A stretch of 64,000 nucleotides of DNA. Source: an uncultured Celeribacter sp. (GTDB lineage Bacteria > Pseudomonadota > Alphaproteobacteria > Rhodobacterales > Rhodobacteraceae). A program made the translations under genes and the position numbers. Below the pieces are notes generated by a model that saw only the letters and a list, made by a program, of their open reading frames with translations, was not told the origin of the DNA and searched no databases. The DNA lies in contig NZ_OY780935.1 of assembly GCF_963675965.1 (NCBI RefSeq), positions 1,283,501 through 1,347,500 on the forward strand. The letters are read 5' to 3'. Shown here piece after piece: positions 8,789-17,172 of this stretch. Every line of letters begins with the position of its first letter. The first letter of the stretch is position 1.

Positions 8789-9653
8789 TGAGAGCCTCCA
8801 TCAGCTTGGCGTTGAAGCCGGTCATATCTGCGTTGAACGCGTCGAGATCAAAGGCGACCTCGGCGATACGCGGCGTATAGGTTCCTTCTTCGATCGCCAT
8901 CGAGATCCGGTCGAATTCGGCCCGGTCGATGGGTTTCCATTTCACAATGTCGCCCGGACGGAAGAAGACCATGAAGTCCTTGAGGTAGCTGACGTTCTGA
9001 TCCGGATCGAAAATCGTCATCGGGGTGATGCCGAACATCTGGTAGCCCCCGGCCCCACGCACCGAATAGATGCAGCCGAAGCAACCGCCGATTCCGACCG
9101 TATGGCGCGGCGTGTCGGTGCGCGGGCGCAGGTATTTGGGCACTTCGATCTGCTTGTCACGATCGACAAGCTGATAGAGGAACGGCAGACCCGACACAAA
9201 GCCGACCATCGACACGAACCAGGGTTGCGAATGATAGGCTTCGATGAAGTCGCCCACCGTTTCATAACCGTTGATGCGCGCGGCATACTCGAGGTCCGAG
9301 CCGGAAGGATCCTGGTGACGCTCCCGGAACCGCATCAGGGTTTCATGGGTCCAGGGGTCTTCGAAATAGACAGGAATTTCGATGATCCGTGTGTCGAGAC
9401 GCTTTTCCTGCGCTTCGGCTTCGTGCTCGAATTCCTTGATCTTGGCCATCATCTCTGCAGGTGCGATCACATCGGGATCGAAACGCACCTCGAAAGAAGC
9501 GTTCGCGGGCAGAATTTCGGTCACGCCGGGGATGTCGGCGGCCCGGACCAGTTTGGACAGCGAGAGAGCGATAAAGAAGGCGTCGAGCGACATTTCTTCG
9601 TCGACTTCGACATAGATATGCTCGTCCCCGCCGTAGCTGTAACGCGTTTTCAT
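8778..9653 (-). CDS. pxpB: PxpB / AHS1 carboxyltransferase-like subunit
   Basis: A 291-residue protein of the KipI/AHS1/PxpB family. Recognisable segments include SYGGDEHIYVEV at the start, SMVGFVSGLPFLYQL, and a glycine-rich block GIGGCFGCIYSVRGAGGYQMFG. I chose ATG at 9653 because it makes a 4-bp ATGA overlap with the upstream biotin carboxylase stop, and the extra residues from a start at 9695 lie inside that gene. It pairs with PxpC. Together they correspond to the split AHS1-AHS2 unit that in urea carboxylase transfers CO2 from biotin. Substrate unknown. Confidence 0.88.
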   Translation of the reverse strand: MKTRYSYGGDEHIYVEVDEEMSLDAFFIALSLSKLVRAADIPGVTEILPANASFEVRFDPDVIAPAEMMAKIKEFEHEAEAQEKRLDTRIIEIPVYFEDPWTHETLMRFRERHQDPSGSDLEYAARINGYETVGDFIEAYHSQPWFVSMVGFVSGLPFLYQLVDRDKQIEVPKYLRPRTDTPRHTVGIGGCFGCIYSVRGAGGYQMFGITPMTIFDPDQNVSYLKDFMVFFRPGDIVKWKPIDRAEFDRISMAIEEGTYTPRIAEVAFDLDAFNADMTGFNAKLMEALNDA

Positions 9654-11023
9654 GCGGCGTCTCCTTTCGCGGTGAGATGTCCGGCTTCGAGCCACGGCTC
9701 AAGCCATTGGGTGTGGAAGGCGCCAGCGCGCACCTCCGGATCGGCAGCCAGCGCCAGATGCAGCGGCACGGTGGTTTTCGTGCCCCCGATCTCCAGCGCC
9801 GTCAGCGCTTCGACCAGCTTGTCGATGGCCGCCTCGCGGGTGTCGGCCTGAACGATCACCTTACCCAGCAGCGAGTCATAGAACGGCGGGATCTGATAGC
9901 CTTCGGACAGGAAGTGATCGAAGCGCACGCCCTCCCCGGTCGGCTCCACCAGTTTGGAGACGACACCGGGCCATGGCATGAAGTTCATGAACGGATCTTC
10001 AGCGCAGAGGCGCACCTCGATCGCATGGCCGGTTTTGACGATCTCATCCTGTGTCATCGACAGTTTCGCGCCGCCGCAGACCTTGATCATCTCGGCCACC
10101 AGATCGACCCCGGTGACCATTTCCGTCACCGGATGTTCCACCTGAATACGGGTGTTCATCTCGATGAAGTAAAATTCGTTTGTGGCCTCGTCATAGAGAT
10201 ATTCCAAGGTGCCTGCACCGCGGTAGTTCACCGCCTTGGCCAAGGCCACTGCAGAGGCGCAGAGCGCCTCACGGGTGTCATCGTCAAGACAGGCCGCGCC
10301 CGCCTCTTCCCAGACCTTCTGGCGACGACGCTGCAGCGAACATTCGCGTTCATAGCAATGCACCGCATTTTCACCGTCACCAAGGATTTGCACCTCGATA
10401 TGGCGCGGAGACAGGATTGCCCGTTCGACATAAAGACCGCCATCCCCAAAGGCCGCTTCGGCCTCTGCCTTGGCTTGCGGCGCAAGCGTTTTCAGCTCGT
10501 CTTCATTCGCGGCGATGCGAATGCCACGACCACCGCCCCCGGCGGCAGCCTTGATCATCACAGGATAGCCGACCTTCTCGGCCACGCTCAGGGCCTCAGA
10601 GATATCGATACGCCCGTCGGATCCCGGCACCACCGGCACACCGGCAGCTTCAGCGGCCTGACGGGCGGCCACTTTGTCGCCCATACGTTCAATGGTGTCG
10701 GCAGAGGGACCCACGAAAATCAGGCCCGCCTCCTCCACCGCGCGGGCAAAGCGCGGGCTTTCCGACAGGAAGCCATAGCCGGGATGGATGGCATCCGCGC
10801 CGGTGTCCTTGGCGGCTTTCAGGAGCGCATCAATGTTGAGGTAGCTGTCTTTGGAGGGCGCAGGGCCAACACAGACCGCTTCATCGGCCAATTTGACCGC
10901 CAGCATCTCTTTGTCGGCTTCCGAATGCGCCTGGATCGTGTGAATGCCCAGCGCCTGCGCGGCCCGGACGATGCGCACGGCAATCTCACCGCGATTGGCA
11001 ATGAAGAGACGTTCAATAGCCAT
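9650..11023 (-). CDS. Biotin carboxylase subunit (AccC-like)
   Basis: A 457-residue ATP-grasp biotin carboxylase. It has the N-terminal FIANRGEIAVRIVRAA signature, the glycine-rich KAAAGGGGRGIRI loop, QRRRQKVWEEAGA, and EMNTRIQVEHPVTE near the active site. It carboxylates the biotin on the carrier protein using ATP and bicarbonate. Start chosen at 11023 (MAIERLF), 4 bp after the carrier-protein stop; a longer reading would run into that gene. It is not with accA/accD but with pxpA, pxpB and pxpC. It is therefore probably a dedicated subunit of a second biotin enzyme rather than the housekeeping acetyl-CoA carboxylase. Confidence 0.9.
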   Translation of the reverse strand: MAIERLFIANRGEIAVRIVRAAQALGIHTIQAHSEADKEMLAVKLADEAVCVGPAPSKDSYLNIDALLKAAKDTGADAIHPGYGFLSESPRFARAVEEAGLIFVGPSADTIERMGDKVAARQAAEAAGVPVVPGSDGRIDISEALSVAEKVGYPVMIKAAAGGGGRGIRIAANEDELKTLAPQAKAEAEAAFGDGGLYVERAILSPRHIEVQILGDGENAVHCYERECSLQRRRQKVWEEAGAACLDDDTREALCASAVALAKAVNYRGAGTLEYLYDEATNEFYFIEMNTRIQVEHPVTEMVTGVDLVAEMIKVCGGAKLSMTQDEIVKTGHAIEVRLCAEDPFMNFMPWPGVVSKLVEPTGEGVRFDHFLSEGYQIPPFYDSLLGKVIVQADTREAAIDKLVEALTALEIGGTKTTVPLHLALAADPEVRAGAFHTQWLEPWLEAGHLTAKGDAA

Positions 11024-11027
11024 GGCT

Positions 11028-11261
11028 TTACTCGAGCTCAGCCAACACAGCCCCGGCGGTGACCGGCGTCGCGTCGTCAACGGCATATTTGACAAAAGTG
11101 CCTTCGATCTCTGCGGTCACGGCGATGAATGTTTTCATCACCTCCACCAGACCGATGGTGTCACCGACGGCCACCTTGTCGCCCGGCGCCTTGAAGGCTG
11201 GCTCTTCGGGAGAAGGTTTGTGATAGAAGGTGCCCGGAAGGGGGGATTGAATATCGCTCAT
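11028..11261 (-). CDS. Short biotin carboxyl carrier protein (AccB-like)
   Basis: Only 77 residues, essentially a bare biotinyl domain: SPLPGTFYHKPSPEEPAF, then EVMKT with the biotin acceptor Lys43. Housekeeping AccB is about twice as long with an N-terminal Pro/Ala-rich region, which is absent here. It should shuttle carboxybiotin between the adjacent AccC-like subunit and the PxpB/PxpC carboxyltransferase. EVMKT carries Val where the usual AMKM-type motif has Ala, as in some specialised carriers. It lies 42 bp after pxpA and 4 bp before the carboxylase gene. Confidence 0.88.
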   Translation of the reverse strand: MSDIQSPLPGTFYHKPSPEEPAFKAPGDKVAVGDTIGLVEVMKTFIAVTAEIEGTFVKYAVDDATPVTAGAVLAELE

Positions 11262-11303
11262 GGTCGTTTCCCTGTAATTAAGCGGCCCTTTTGGATCAAA
11301 GGC

Positions 11304-12083
11304 TCAAGCGGTTTCTAGAACGGCGGAGGCGGGGGCTATATTGATGCCGTTTTCGGTCAGCGCATTACGTACAGCGCGCCCGATTTCGACTGCGCCGGGC
11401 GTGTCGGAGTGAAAACAAATCGACTCGAACTCAACATCAATGTCCTGGCCGGTTACAGTTGTGACCTTGCCCTCGACACAGGCACGCAGACATTTGTCGG
11501 CGATGGCTTGCGGATCGGGACGGCCAACGCGACGGGTGAACACGATGCCACCGTCATCACCGTAATCGCGATCTGCATAGAATTCACGAACGACCGGATG
11601 GCCGAGGCGTTTTGCCACCTCATAGGTCTTTGAGACGCCCATGCAGTAGATCAACAACTCACCGCTGATCGCAGACAGGCTTTCGATCATATGGCGTGAC
11701 AGTTCTTCATTGCGCGCAGCCTCCATATAGAGGGCACCATGCGGTTTGACATGCTGCAGGCGAATGCCATGGCGACGTCCAAATTCGCGCACCGCCCCGA
11801 CCTGATAGATAATGTCGTTCACCAACTCTTCGGGGGTGGTATCGATGTAGCGGCGTCCGAACCCCTGCAAATCGCGATACCCGGGATGCGCCCCAAGACC
11901 CACACCGTAGACATTGGCCAGCTTGATCACGCGATCCATGGAGGTGGGATCGCCGGCATGAAACCCTGCGGCGATATTGGCCGAGGAAATCAGCGCCATG
12001 AGGTCTTCATCGGGGGCATCGCTCAAAACCCAATGGCCAAACCCCTCCCCCATGTCGCAATTCAAATCGATGATCTTTTTCAT
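11304..12083 (-). CDS. pxpA: PxpA (LamB/YcsF family) 5-oxoprolinase-type subunit
   Basis: A 259-residue LamB/YcsF protein: IDLNCDMGEGFGHW, SSANIAAGFHAGDP, GAHPGYRDLQGFGRR, QHVKPHGALYM. E. coli PxpA with PxpB and PxpC makes an ATP-dependent 5-oxoprolinase; the fold is a metal-type TIM barrel. Start set at 12083 (MKKIIDLN) with a good AAGGA ribosome site about 9 nt upstream; the longer reading has no site. It is the first gene of the operon and faces the divergent LysR gene. It could open the ring or hydrolyse the product formed by the biotin enzyme; that link is inference. Confidence 0.88.
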   Translation of the reverse strand: MKKIIDLNCDMGEGFGHWVLSDAPDEDLMALISSANIAAGFHAGDPTSMDRVIKLANVYGVGLGAHPGYRDLQGFGRRYIDTTPEELVNDIIYQVGAVREFGRRHGIRLQHVKPHGALYMEAARNEELSRHMIESLSAISGELLIYCMGVSKTYEVAKRLGHPVVREFYADRDYGDDGGIVFTRRVGRPDPQAIADKCLRACVEGKVTTVTGQDIDVEFESICFHSDTPGAVEIGRAVRNALTENGINIAPASAVLETA

Positions 12084-12376
12084 GACTGGTCCTTGTTCTC
12101 GTTGGGACTCAGCATTTTCCGGAAGGGGTGTCTTTGTAAAATTCAAAATTCACCGGAGTCATTATCTGATTTTCAGAACCATCAACCCCGACCGCGCTCA
12201 AAAAATACGCGCGATTGCTTGAGAAAGTGCCGCCGAAAAAAGAAATCCCGCAAATTTCGTTCGGATTATCAAATAATGCTTCAATATATTTTTGAATTTT
12301 CCATAGAGGGCGCACGCCGCTACCGTAGCCACGCGCTTTTCCAAAGGGCGTTATCGAAAAATCCGAAGGGCTGCTC
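12084..12376. promoter_or_regulatory. Divergent promoter region pxpA / LysR with two palindromes
   Basis: A 293-bp AT-richer intergenic region with no credible gene. It holds TTCAA (12280-12284) and TTGAA (12292-12296) separated by 7 bp, a 17-bp dyad of LysR-box size. TCTGA (12065-12069, in pxpA) does not belong here; the second real dyad is TCTGA (12165-12169) and TCAGA (12173-12177). LysR regulators usually bind such sites next to their own gene and the operon they control. Confidence 0.5.
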
Positions 12377-13294
12377 ATGAATCTGCGTCAGATGAAGTAC
12401 TTTATTGCCACCGCCGAACTGGGTCAGGTCAGCCGGGCGGCCAGCGAATTGCTGATTTCGCAATCTTCTGTCACCAGTGCGATCCGCGAATTGGAGCAGG
12501 AACTCGACACGATCCTGTTCGTGCGCACCGCCCATGGCATGGAGTTGACCGGACCGGGGCGCGAATTTCTGGGCGCCGCGCGCGACGTGATGGAAAAGGT
12601 GTCGATCGCCCGGAACATCGGACAGGGGCAAAGCGAGATCGAAGGCACGATCAACATTGCCGCCACCTATACGGTGATCGGTTATTTTCTGCCCTTCCAT
12701 CTGGATCGACTCACCCACCGCTTTCCAAAGCTCGACATCCGCATCAGCGAACTGAACCGCGAAAGCATCGAGGAAGGCCTGATGACCAACCGGTTCGACA
12801 TGGCAGTCCTGCTGACCTCGAACACGGCCAACCCTGAACTGGAAACCGAAACGCTGCTGCGGTCGCACCGCCGCCTCTGGGTGCCACAGAACCATCCTCT
12901 GCAAAGCCAGGGGCGTGCCACTTTCGAAGACATCGCGCAGGAAGACTATATCATGCTGACGGTGGACGAGGCCGCGAACACTTCGATGAAATACTGGGGC
13001 CCGACCGGACTGGCCCCCAAGATCAAGCTGCGCACCTCCTCGACCGAAGCGGTGCGGTCGATGGTCGCCAACGGTCAGGGGATCACCATCCTCTCGGACA
13101 TGGTCTATCGCCCCTGGTCGCTGGAAGGACGGCGTATCGGCACCGTCGCCACCGACATCGAGATCCCCTCGATGGATGTAGGCCTGGCCTGGCGCCGGGA
13201 TCAGGACATGAGCGAAGCCGTACGCCTGTTCTACGACTATTTCATGGATGCCTTCCTGTCCCCGCAAATGAGCCAGATCGCCGGCCGCACCTGA
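12377..13294 (+). CDS. LysR-family transcriptional regulator of the pxp operon
   Basis: A 305-residue LysR protein. The N-terminal winged helix-turn-helix is clear (MNLRQMKYFIATAELGQVSRAASELLISQSSVTSAIRELE, residues 1 to about 60, given here only as its conserved layout), followed by a periplasmic-binding-protein-like effector domain. It is divergent from pxpA with a 293-bp shared region, the classical layout for a LysR regulator and its target operon. The effector may be the substrate imported by the TorT-like ABC system, but this is inference. Confidence 0.9.
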   Translation: MNLRQMKYFIATAELGQVSRAASELLISQSSVTSAIRELEQELDTILFVRTAHGMELTGPGREFLGAARDVMEKVSIARNIGQGQSEIEGTINIAATYTVIGYFLPFHLDRLTHRFPKLDIRISELNRESIEEGLMTNRFDMAVLLTSNTANPELETETLLRSHRRLWVPQNHPLQSQGRATFEDIAQEDYIMLTVDEAANTSMKYWGPTGLAPKIKLRTSSTEAVRSMVANGQGITILSDMVYRPWSLEGRRIGTVATDIEIPSMDVGLAWRRDQDMSEAVRLFYDYFMDAFLSPQMSQIAGRT

Positions 13295-13359
13295 CAACGG
13301 CCAAAACGGTCAGGCAGCATCAGCCAGCCACAGCACATCGAACAGATGATTTTGTAAAA

Positions 13360-13434
13360 TGGTGCCCGGGGGCGGAATCGAACCACCGACACGAGGATTT
13401 TCAATCCACTGCTCTACCCCTGAGCTACCCGGGC
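13360..13434 (-). tRNA. tRNA-Phe (GAA)
   Basis: A 75-nt cloverleaf including encoded CCA. The acceptor arms GCCCGGG and CCCGGGC pair, the anticodon loop TTGAAAA gives anticodon GAA, and the T loop is GGTTCGATTCC. It lies downstream of yacG on the same strand, a common Rhodobacterales arrangement. Confidence 0.97.
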
Positions 13435-13513
13435 ATCGGGTCAACGGCTGTGCCGTTCGGGTAGCGGGTTTCTAGTCGGGGGGGGCGGGAGTGTCCAGAG
13501 GGAAATTGCGGTT

Positions 13514-13720
13514 TTAGTGAGGTTTTTTTGACGGGCCGTTTTCGGCCTCCTCGAACAGCTCTTCGAGCGCCTCGGCGATCTCTTCGGGATCCTCTTCGCG
13601 TGTCGACGGCACGGCATAGGCGCCGTTCATCCAGCGTGCCAGATCAATGTCGGCGCAGCGTTTTGAGCAGAACGGGCGGTAGGCCTTCACCGCGTCAGCC
13701 CCACAGATTGGACAGCTCAC
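13514..13720 (-). CDS. yacG: DNA gyrase inhibitor YacG
   Basis: A 68-residue protein with the YacG four-cysteine zinc knuckle CPIC (3-6) and CSKRC (18-22), then DLARWMNGAYAVP and an acidic tail. In E. coli YacG binds GyrB and blocks gyrase. It overlaps the RNase E/G stop by 4 bp, forming the maf / RNase / yacG block typical of alphaproteobacteria. Confidence 0.93.
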   Translation of the reverse strand: MSCPICGADAVKAYRPFCSKRCADIDLARWMNGAYAVPSTREEDPEEIAEALEELFEEAENGPSKKPH

Positions 13721-14757
13721 CGCAGCACCTCCGCCACAGGTACGCGGCTGCGTTTCTTTTGGATCTCGAAATGCCCGAGCGGCGTCCAGCCTGCCAGAAC
13801 CGTATCGTTACCCTCTGATTTGAAGGCCGCTTTGAGGCTTTGCTCGAACTGACGGCGATCCTTTTTGGCCATTGGCGCCAGATCGAGCGTGATCTGCCCC
13901 GCAAGACCGCGGATCCGCAACTGCCGCGGCAGGTCCCGCGCCAGAGCGATGTTGGCTTTCAGCCCGGCAGCGGGCGAAAAATCCCCACCGGTGTTCACGT
14001 CCACTGCCACAAGCGCCCGGGTCGGCTCGATAAAGAGCGAGCCCGCCCCCTTGAGCGGCACGTAAGGATCCAGCAAGGCGTCGATCTGCTCATGCACCCC
14101 GTGATTGTCAAAGGCATCCGGTGTCTCGTCCAGCACATCGGGTTTGGGCCAGTCGCGCCAGGCGGCTTCCCAGGCGTCGGGACCGTCGACCAGCAATTCC
14201 GGCGCACCGTTGATGTCGGCCAGAACGGCCTCGGCCAGACCACGCATGGCGGCAATATCTTCGGCGATGTCATCGTCTGTGGCCGTGGCACAGGCTGAGC
14301 GCAGGATCAGACCAAGCGTTTCATCAGCCTCTTCCATACCCTCCTCGGCCAGCGCATGCAGGCGAATAAGCACCTCGTCATCGTCGATCTGACGCGAGAT
14401 GTTCAGACCCGGCGCATCGGGGGTCACAATGGCATATTTCGACTTGAACAACAGCCGCGTCGTCACCGGCACGGCTTTGCCGTCTTCGGCGATATGGGTG
14501 ACCTGCACCAACATCGGTGCGCCGGGCTTCAGCCCTTTGTTGCCACGCAGATAGGCTTTGTCACCGTCCGGCAGATCGAGCAGCGCACCACCCATCCCCT
14601 TAAGGCTGCGACCACCTTTGGCCCGAAAGATAGCGCCTGGCGCAGGCGGCGCACCCTCCGCCACATCGATCAGAAAATCTTCCATCCGACCGTCCACCAG
14701 ATAGGCGGCGGCTTTCAGCCCGTTGACTTCGCCAAAGGCGATGACACTGCCTTTCAT
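13717..14757 (-). CDS. Ribonuclease E/G family protein, short form
   Basis: A 346-residue protein with the RNase E/G catalytic signature (VAVDVNTGGDF with the metal-binding aspartate, ARDLPRQLRIRGLAGQITLDLAPM with the second). RNase G of E. coli is about 490 residues and RNase E over 1000. This form has a shortened N-terminal S1 part and lacks the C-terminal zinc-link and small domain, so tetramer formation as in RNase E is unlikely. Start at 14757 gives an ATGA overlap with maf. Short homologues in this position are common in the group; their substrates are less clear than for full-length RNase E. Confidence 0.85.
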   Translation of the reverse strand: MKGSVIAFGEVNGLKAAAYLVDGRMEDFLIDVAEGAPPAPGAIFRAKGGRSLKGMGGALLDLPDGDKAYLRGNKGLKPGAPMLVQVTHIAEDGKAVPVTTRLLFKSKYAIVTPDAPGLNISRQIDDDEVLIRLHALAEEGMEEADETLGLILRSACATATDDDIAEDIAAMRGLAEAVLADINGAPELLVDGPDAWEAAWRDWPKPDVLDETPDAFDNHGVHEQIDALLDPYVPLKGAGSLFIEPTRALVAVDVNTGGDFSPAAGLKANIALARDLPRQLRIRGLAGQITLDLAPMAKKDRRQFEQSLKAAFKSEGNDTVLAGWTPLGHFEIQKKRSRVPVAEVLR

Positions 14758-15332
14758 GACTGTTCTCCATAGACCGGGTAGCCAGCAGCCTGCAAAAGCT
14801 GCGCAGTTTCGGCAACAGGCAATCCCATCACCGCCGAATAGCTGCCTTGTATCCACGCGATAAACGCGCCGGCAGGCCCCTGAATGCCATAGCCGCCAGC
14901 CTTGCCGCGCCAGTCGCCGGACTGCAGATAGCTGTTCAGCTCCAGATCCGACAGGCGTTTCATCTTGACCGTGGTCACCACATCCGCCTCCCAGACCCGG
15001 TCCCCGTGGGCCACGGCGATGGCGGTAATCACCTTGTGGCGACGCCCGGACATAGCCAGCAGGAATTCGGCGCATTCCTTTTCATCGGCGGGCTTGCCCA
15101 TGATCCGCCGCCCAAGTGCGACCGTTGTATCGGCGCAAAGCACGACCTCATCTGCGCCACGCGGGACCACCATGACCTTTTCACGGGCCATGCGCGCACA
15201 GTAGGGGCGCGGAAGCTCCCCCTTCTGCGGGTCTTCGTTGATGTCAGGAGAGCGGATTTGAGCAGGCGAAAGGCCCAGCTGCGCCAGAAGCTCCTTCCGG
15301 CGCGGGCTGCCTGAACCGAGGATCAGTTTCAT
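14754..15332 (-). CDS. maf: Maf-family nucleotide pyrophosphatase
   Basis: A 192-residue Maf protein: LILGSGSPRRKELLAQLG at the N-terminus with the SxxR phosphate-binding element, CADTTVALG with the catalytic aspartate, and GYGIQGPAGAFI. Maf proteins remove pyrophosphate from dTTP/UTP or modified nucleotides and act as house-cleaning enzymes. Overlaps the RNase E/G gene by 4 bp and follows infA by 21 bp. Confidence 0.93.
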   Translation of the reverse strand: MKLILGSGSPRRKELLAQLGLSPAQIRSPDINEDPQKGELPRPYCARMAREKVMVVPRGADEVVLCADTTVALGRRIMGKPADEKECAEFLLAMSGRRHKVITAIAVAHGDRVWEADVVTTVKMKRLSDLELNSYLQSGDWRGKAGGYGIQGPAGAFIAWIQGSYSAVMGLPVAETAQLLQAAGYPVYGEQS

Positions 15333-15353
15333 GCGGGACCCGCTGAAATCCGA

Positions 15354-15572
15354 TTAACGGAAACGATAGTTGATCCGACCCTTGGTCAGATCGTAGGGGG
15401 TCATTTCGACCTGGACCTTGTCTCCTGCGAGAACACGGATGCGGTTTTTGCGCATCTTGCCTGCCGTATGAGCGATGATCGTATGGCCGTTTTCCAGCTC
15501 GACCAGGAATGTCGCGTTCGGCAGGAGTTCCTTCACGACACCGGGAAATTCGAGCATTTCTTCCTTGGCCAT
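15354..15572 (-). CDS. infA: Translation initiation factor IF-1
   Basis: A 72-residue OB-fold protein with the full IF-1 sequence pattern (MAKEEMLEFPGVV, NGHTIIAHTAGKMRKNRIRV, KGRINYRFR). Start at 15572 with a GGAG ribosome site 6 nt upstream; a longer reading from 15599 adds residues not seen in IF-1. First gene of the infA-maf-RNase-yacG run. Confidence 0.97.
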   Translation of the reverse strand: MAKEEMLEFPGVVKELLPNATFLVELENGHTIIAHTAGKMRKNRIRVLAGDKVQVEMTPYDLTKGRINYRFR

Positions 15573-15654
15573 GTTCACTCCTTGATTGATTGGACCCACC
15601 CATCTGTGGGCGCGCTAGTAAATGCGCCTTTACGGGGCTGTTTTCAAGGTAAAT

Positions 15655-16548
15655 TCAATCGTTTTTCGCGGACAGAGCGCGGATTTCATGGCTTTGTCCC
15701 CCGATTTCGCTCTCTGGCCAGTGGCTCTTGACGCTGACCTGCCCCCCGGCACGCGCCGTAGCGAGTCGCGTTTCCAGATGTTCGAGCACCGCAAAACCCG
15801 CACTGTCTCGCGGACCGCGTGCCAAAATTCCGTCCTCTGGCGCGCCCGTGTCGGGCGGACAGAACACCGCGGGCTGACCATGGTTGATGTCGACCACATC
15901 GCAGCCTGTAACCGTCCCGGTCAACGGCGCCATAGCGACAATCATCTGACCTTCGAGCGCCCGCGCGCGACACCCGATCTCAACCCGGCTCGCCCCCTGC
16001 CATGTGTCGGTACAGGACGGCACCAGCAACAGCTCTGCGCCTGCTTCGCTATAGGTGCGCGCCAGCAGAGGGAATTCGCTGTCATAGCAGATCAGACAGG
16101 CAATCCGGCCGAAGCGGGTTTCGATCACCGAAGACACCTGCCCGGCGCGCAGCCCCAAAGCCCGCTCATATGGAGTCGGCATGCGTTTCTCGATCATCTG
16201 CACACCTTCCGGCGCGCAGAACATCGCGCGGTTCACGATGCCCGCCTCCACGGAATCACCTGCATAGGCGAAGCCGGATCCGCCCAGAATCGTCGCCCCG
16301 GTTTCGGCGACCAGCTCTGCAATGCCCTCGCAATAGGCCTCGAAATGATCGGCGCCCCGGATCATCCACCCGGCCTCACTGACATCCTGCGGACCATAGA
16401 ACGCAGCTTCCAAAGCCGCATATTCCGGAAAGACCACCAGCGTATCGCGATTGGCGCCGATGTCGCACAGCGCCCGCCGATACCGATCGAACCAACCCTG
16501 CGCCTCAGCGTGCCACACGGGATGCCAGCTTGCTGCCACCAGCCTCAT
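15655..16548 (-). CDS. Carbon-nitrogen hydrolase (nitrilase superfamily)
   Basis: A 297-residue protein with the nitrilase-superfamily triad: Glu in VFPEYAALE, Lys in MIEKRMPTPYE and Cys in CLICYDSEFP. Such enzymes hydrolyse amides or nitriles of small molecules in the cytosol. Its start codon overlaps the upstream GNAT gene stop by 4 bp (ATGA), so the two are co-translated. This pair is seen as a unit, and the acetyltransferase may act on the amine or amide metabolised here. The substrate cannot be assigned. Confidence 0.88.
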   Translation of the reverse strand: MRLVAASWHPVWHAEAQGWFDRYRRALCDIGANRDTLVVFPEYAALEAAFYGPQDVSEAGWMIRGADHFEAYCEGIAELVAETGATILGGSGFAYAGDSVEAGIVNRAMFCAPEGVQMIEKRMPTPYERALGLRAGQVSSVIETRFGRIACLICYDSEFPLLARTYSEAGAELLLVPSCTDTWQGASRVEIGCRARALEGQMIVAMAPLTGTVTGCDVVDINHGQPAVFCPPDTGAPEDGILARGPRDSAGFAVLEHLETRLATARAGGQVSVKSHWPESEIGGQSHEIRALSAKND

Positions 16549-17132
16549 AGCGCACGCATCCAGAATTGCAGGCGTTTCTCATCCGACGTTTCGGCGTCGA
16601 CGTCTTTCCAGTCGAACTGCGCAATCACCCCCTCCATCGGGGCATAGCCACGCTTGCGCCAAAACAGATCATGACTGCGCGCGTCCGCCGGACGCAGCGG
16701 GTGCTCCGCAGGGCGCATCACCGAACAAAAGGCCGAATAAGAGAATCCCAGCGCGCGGGCGTGGGCTTCGCGCGCATCGAAAAACGCGTGCCCTGCCCCC
16801 TGCCCGCGCCAATCGGGCAACAGGACAGATTCGGCGCAGTAAAAAACATCGGACATCGCCAGATCGACCCCGGCAAAGGCGCCGCGAAAATCTTCTTCGT
16901 GCTCAGCCAGCGGCGCGCCGGTGGCCGCCCCCACGATCTTGGCCCCATCGTAAGCCGCGACAAGCACCGCCCGATCATTGCCGATATAGCTGGCCATGTA
17001 ATTGCGCTCATAGGTCATATCCCCGTCATAGAGATAGGGCCATTCGCGAAACACCTCGATCCGCAAACGCGCCAGATCATCCAGCGTCCCCTCGACCTCT
17101 GCGCCGCGCAGAACACGGAATGTCAGCGTCAT
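16545..17132 (-). CDS. GNAT-family N-acetyltransferase
   Basis: A 195-residue protein with a GNAT core: AVLVAAYDGAKIVGAATG (strands 2-4) and LLPDWRGQGAGHAFF, the pyrophosphate-binding R/QxxGxG/A element (RGQGAG). It transfers acetyl from acetyl-CoA to an unknown amine. Overlaps the downstream nitrilase-like gene by 4 bp and lies 40 bp from the phosphatase gene. Confidence 0.85.
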   Translation of the reverse strand: MTLTFRVLRGAEVEGTLDDLARLRIEVFREWPYLYDGDMTYERNYMASYIGNDRAVLVAAYDGAKIVGAATGAPLAEHEEDFRGAFAGVDLAMSDVFYCAESVLLPDWRGQGAGHAFFDAREAHARALGFSYSAFCSVMRPAEHPLRPADARSHDLFWRKRGYAPMEGVIAQFDWKDVDAETSDEKRLQFWMRAL

Positions 17133-17172
17133 GTCTTTCTCTCCTGCTCCACGGCCCGCTCGATCACCGGGG

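Noticed and set aside
7817..12083. Simple annotation of the operon as 5-oxoprolinase only
   Set aside because: Fails to explain the dedicated biotin carboxylase and biotin carrier; kept as an alternative, not the main call.
12109..12378. 89-codon minus-strand frame in the pxpA-LysR gap
   Set aside because: No ribosome site or domain; low-GC composition of a promoter region.
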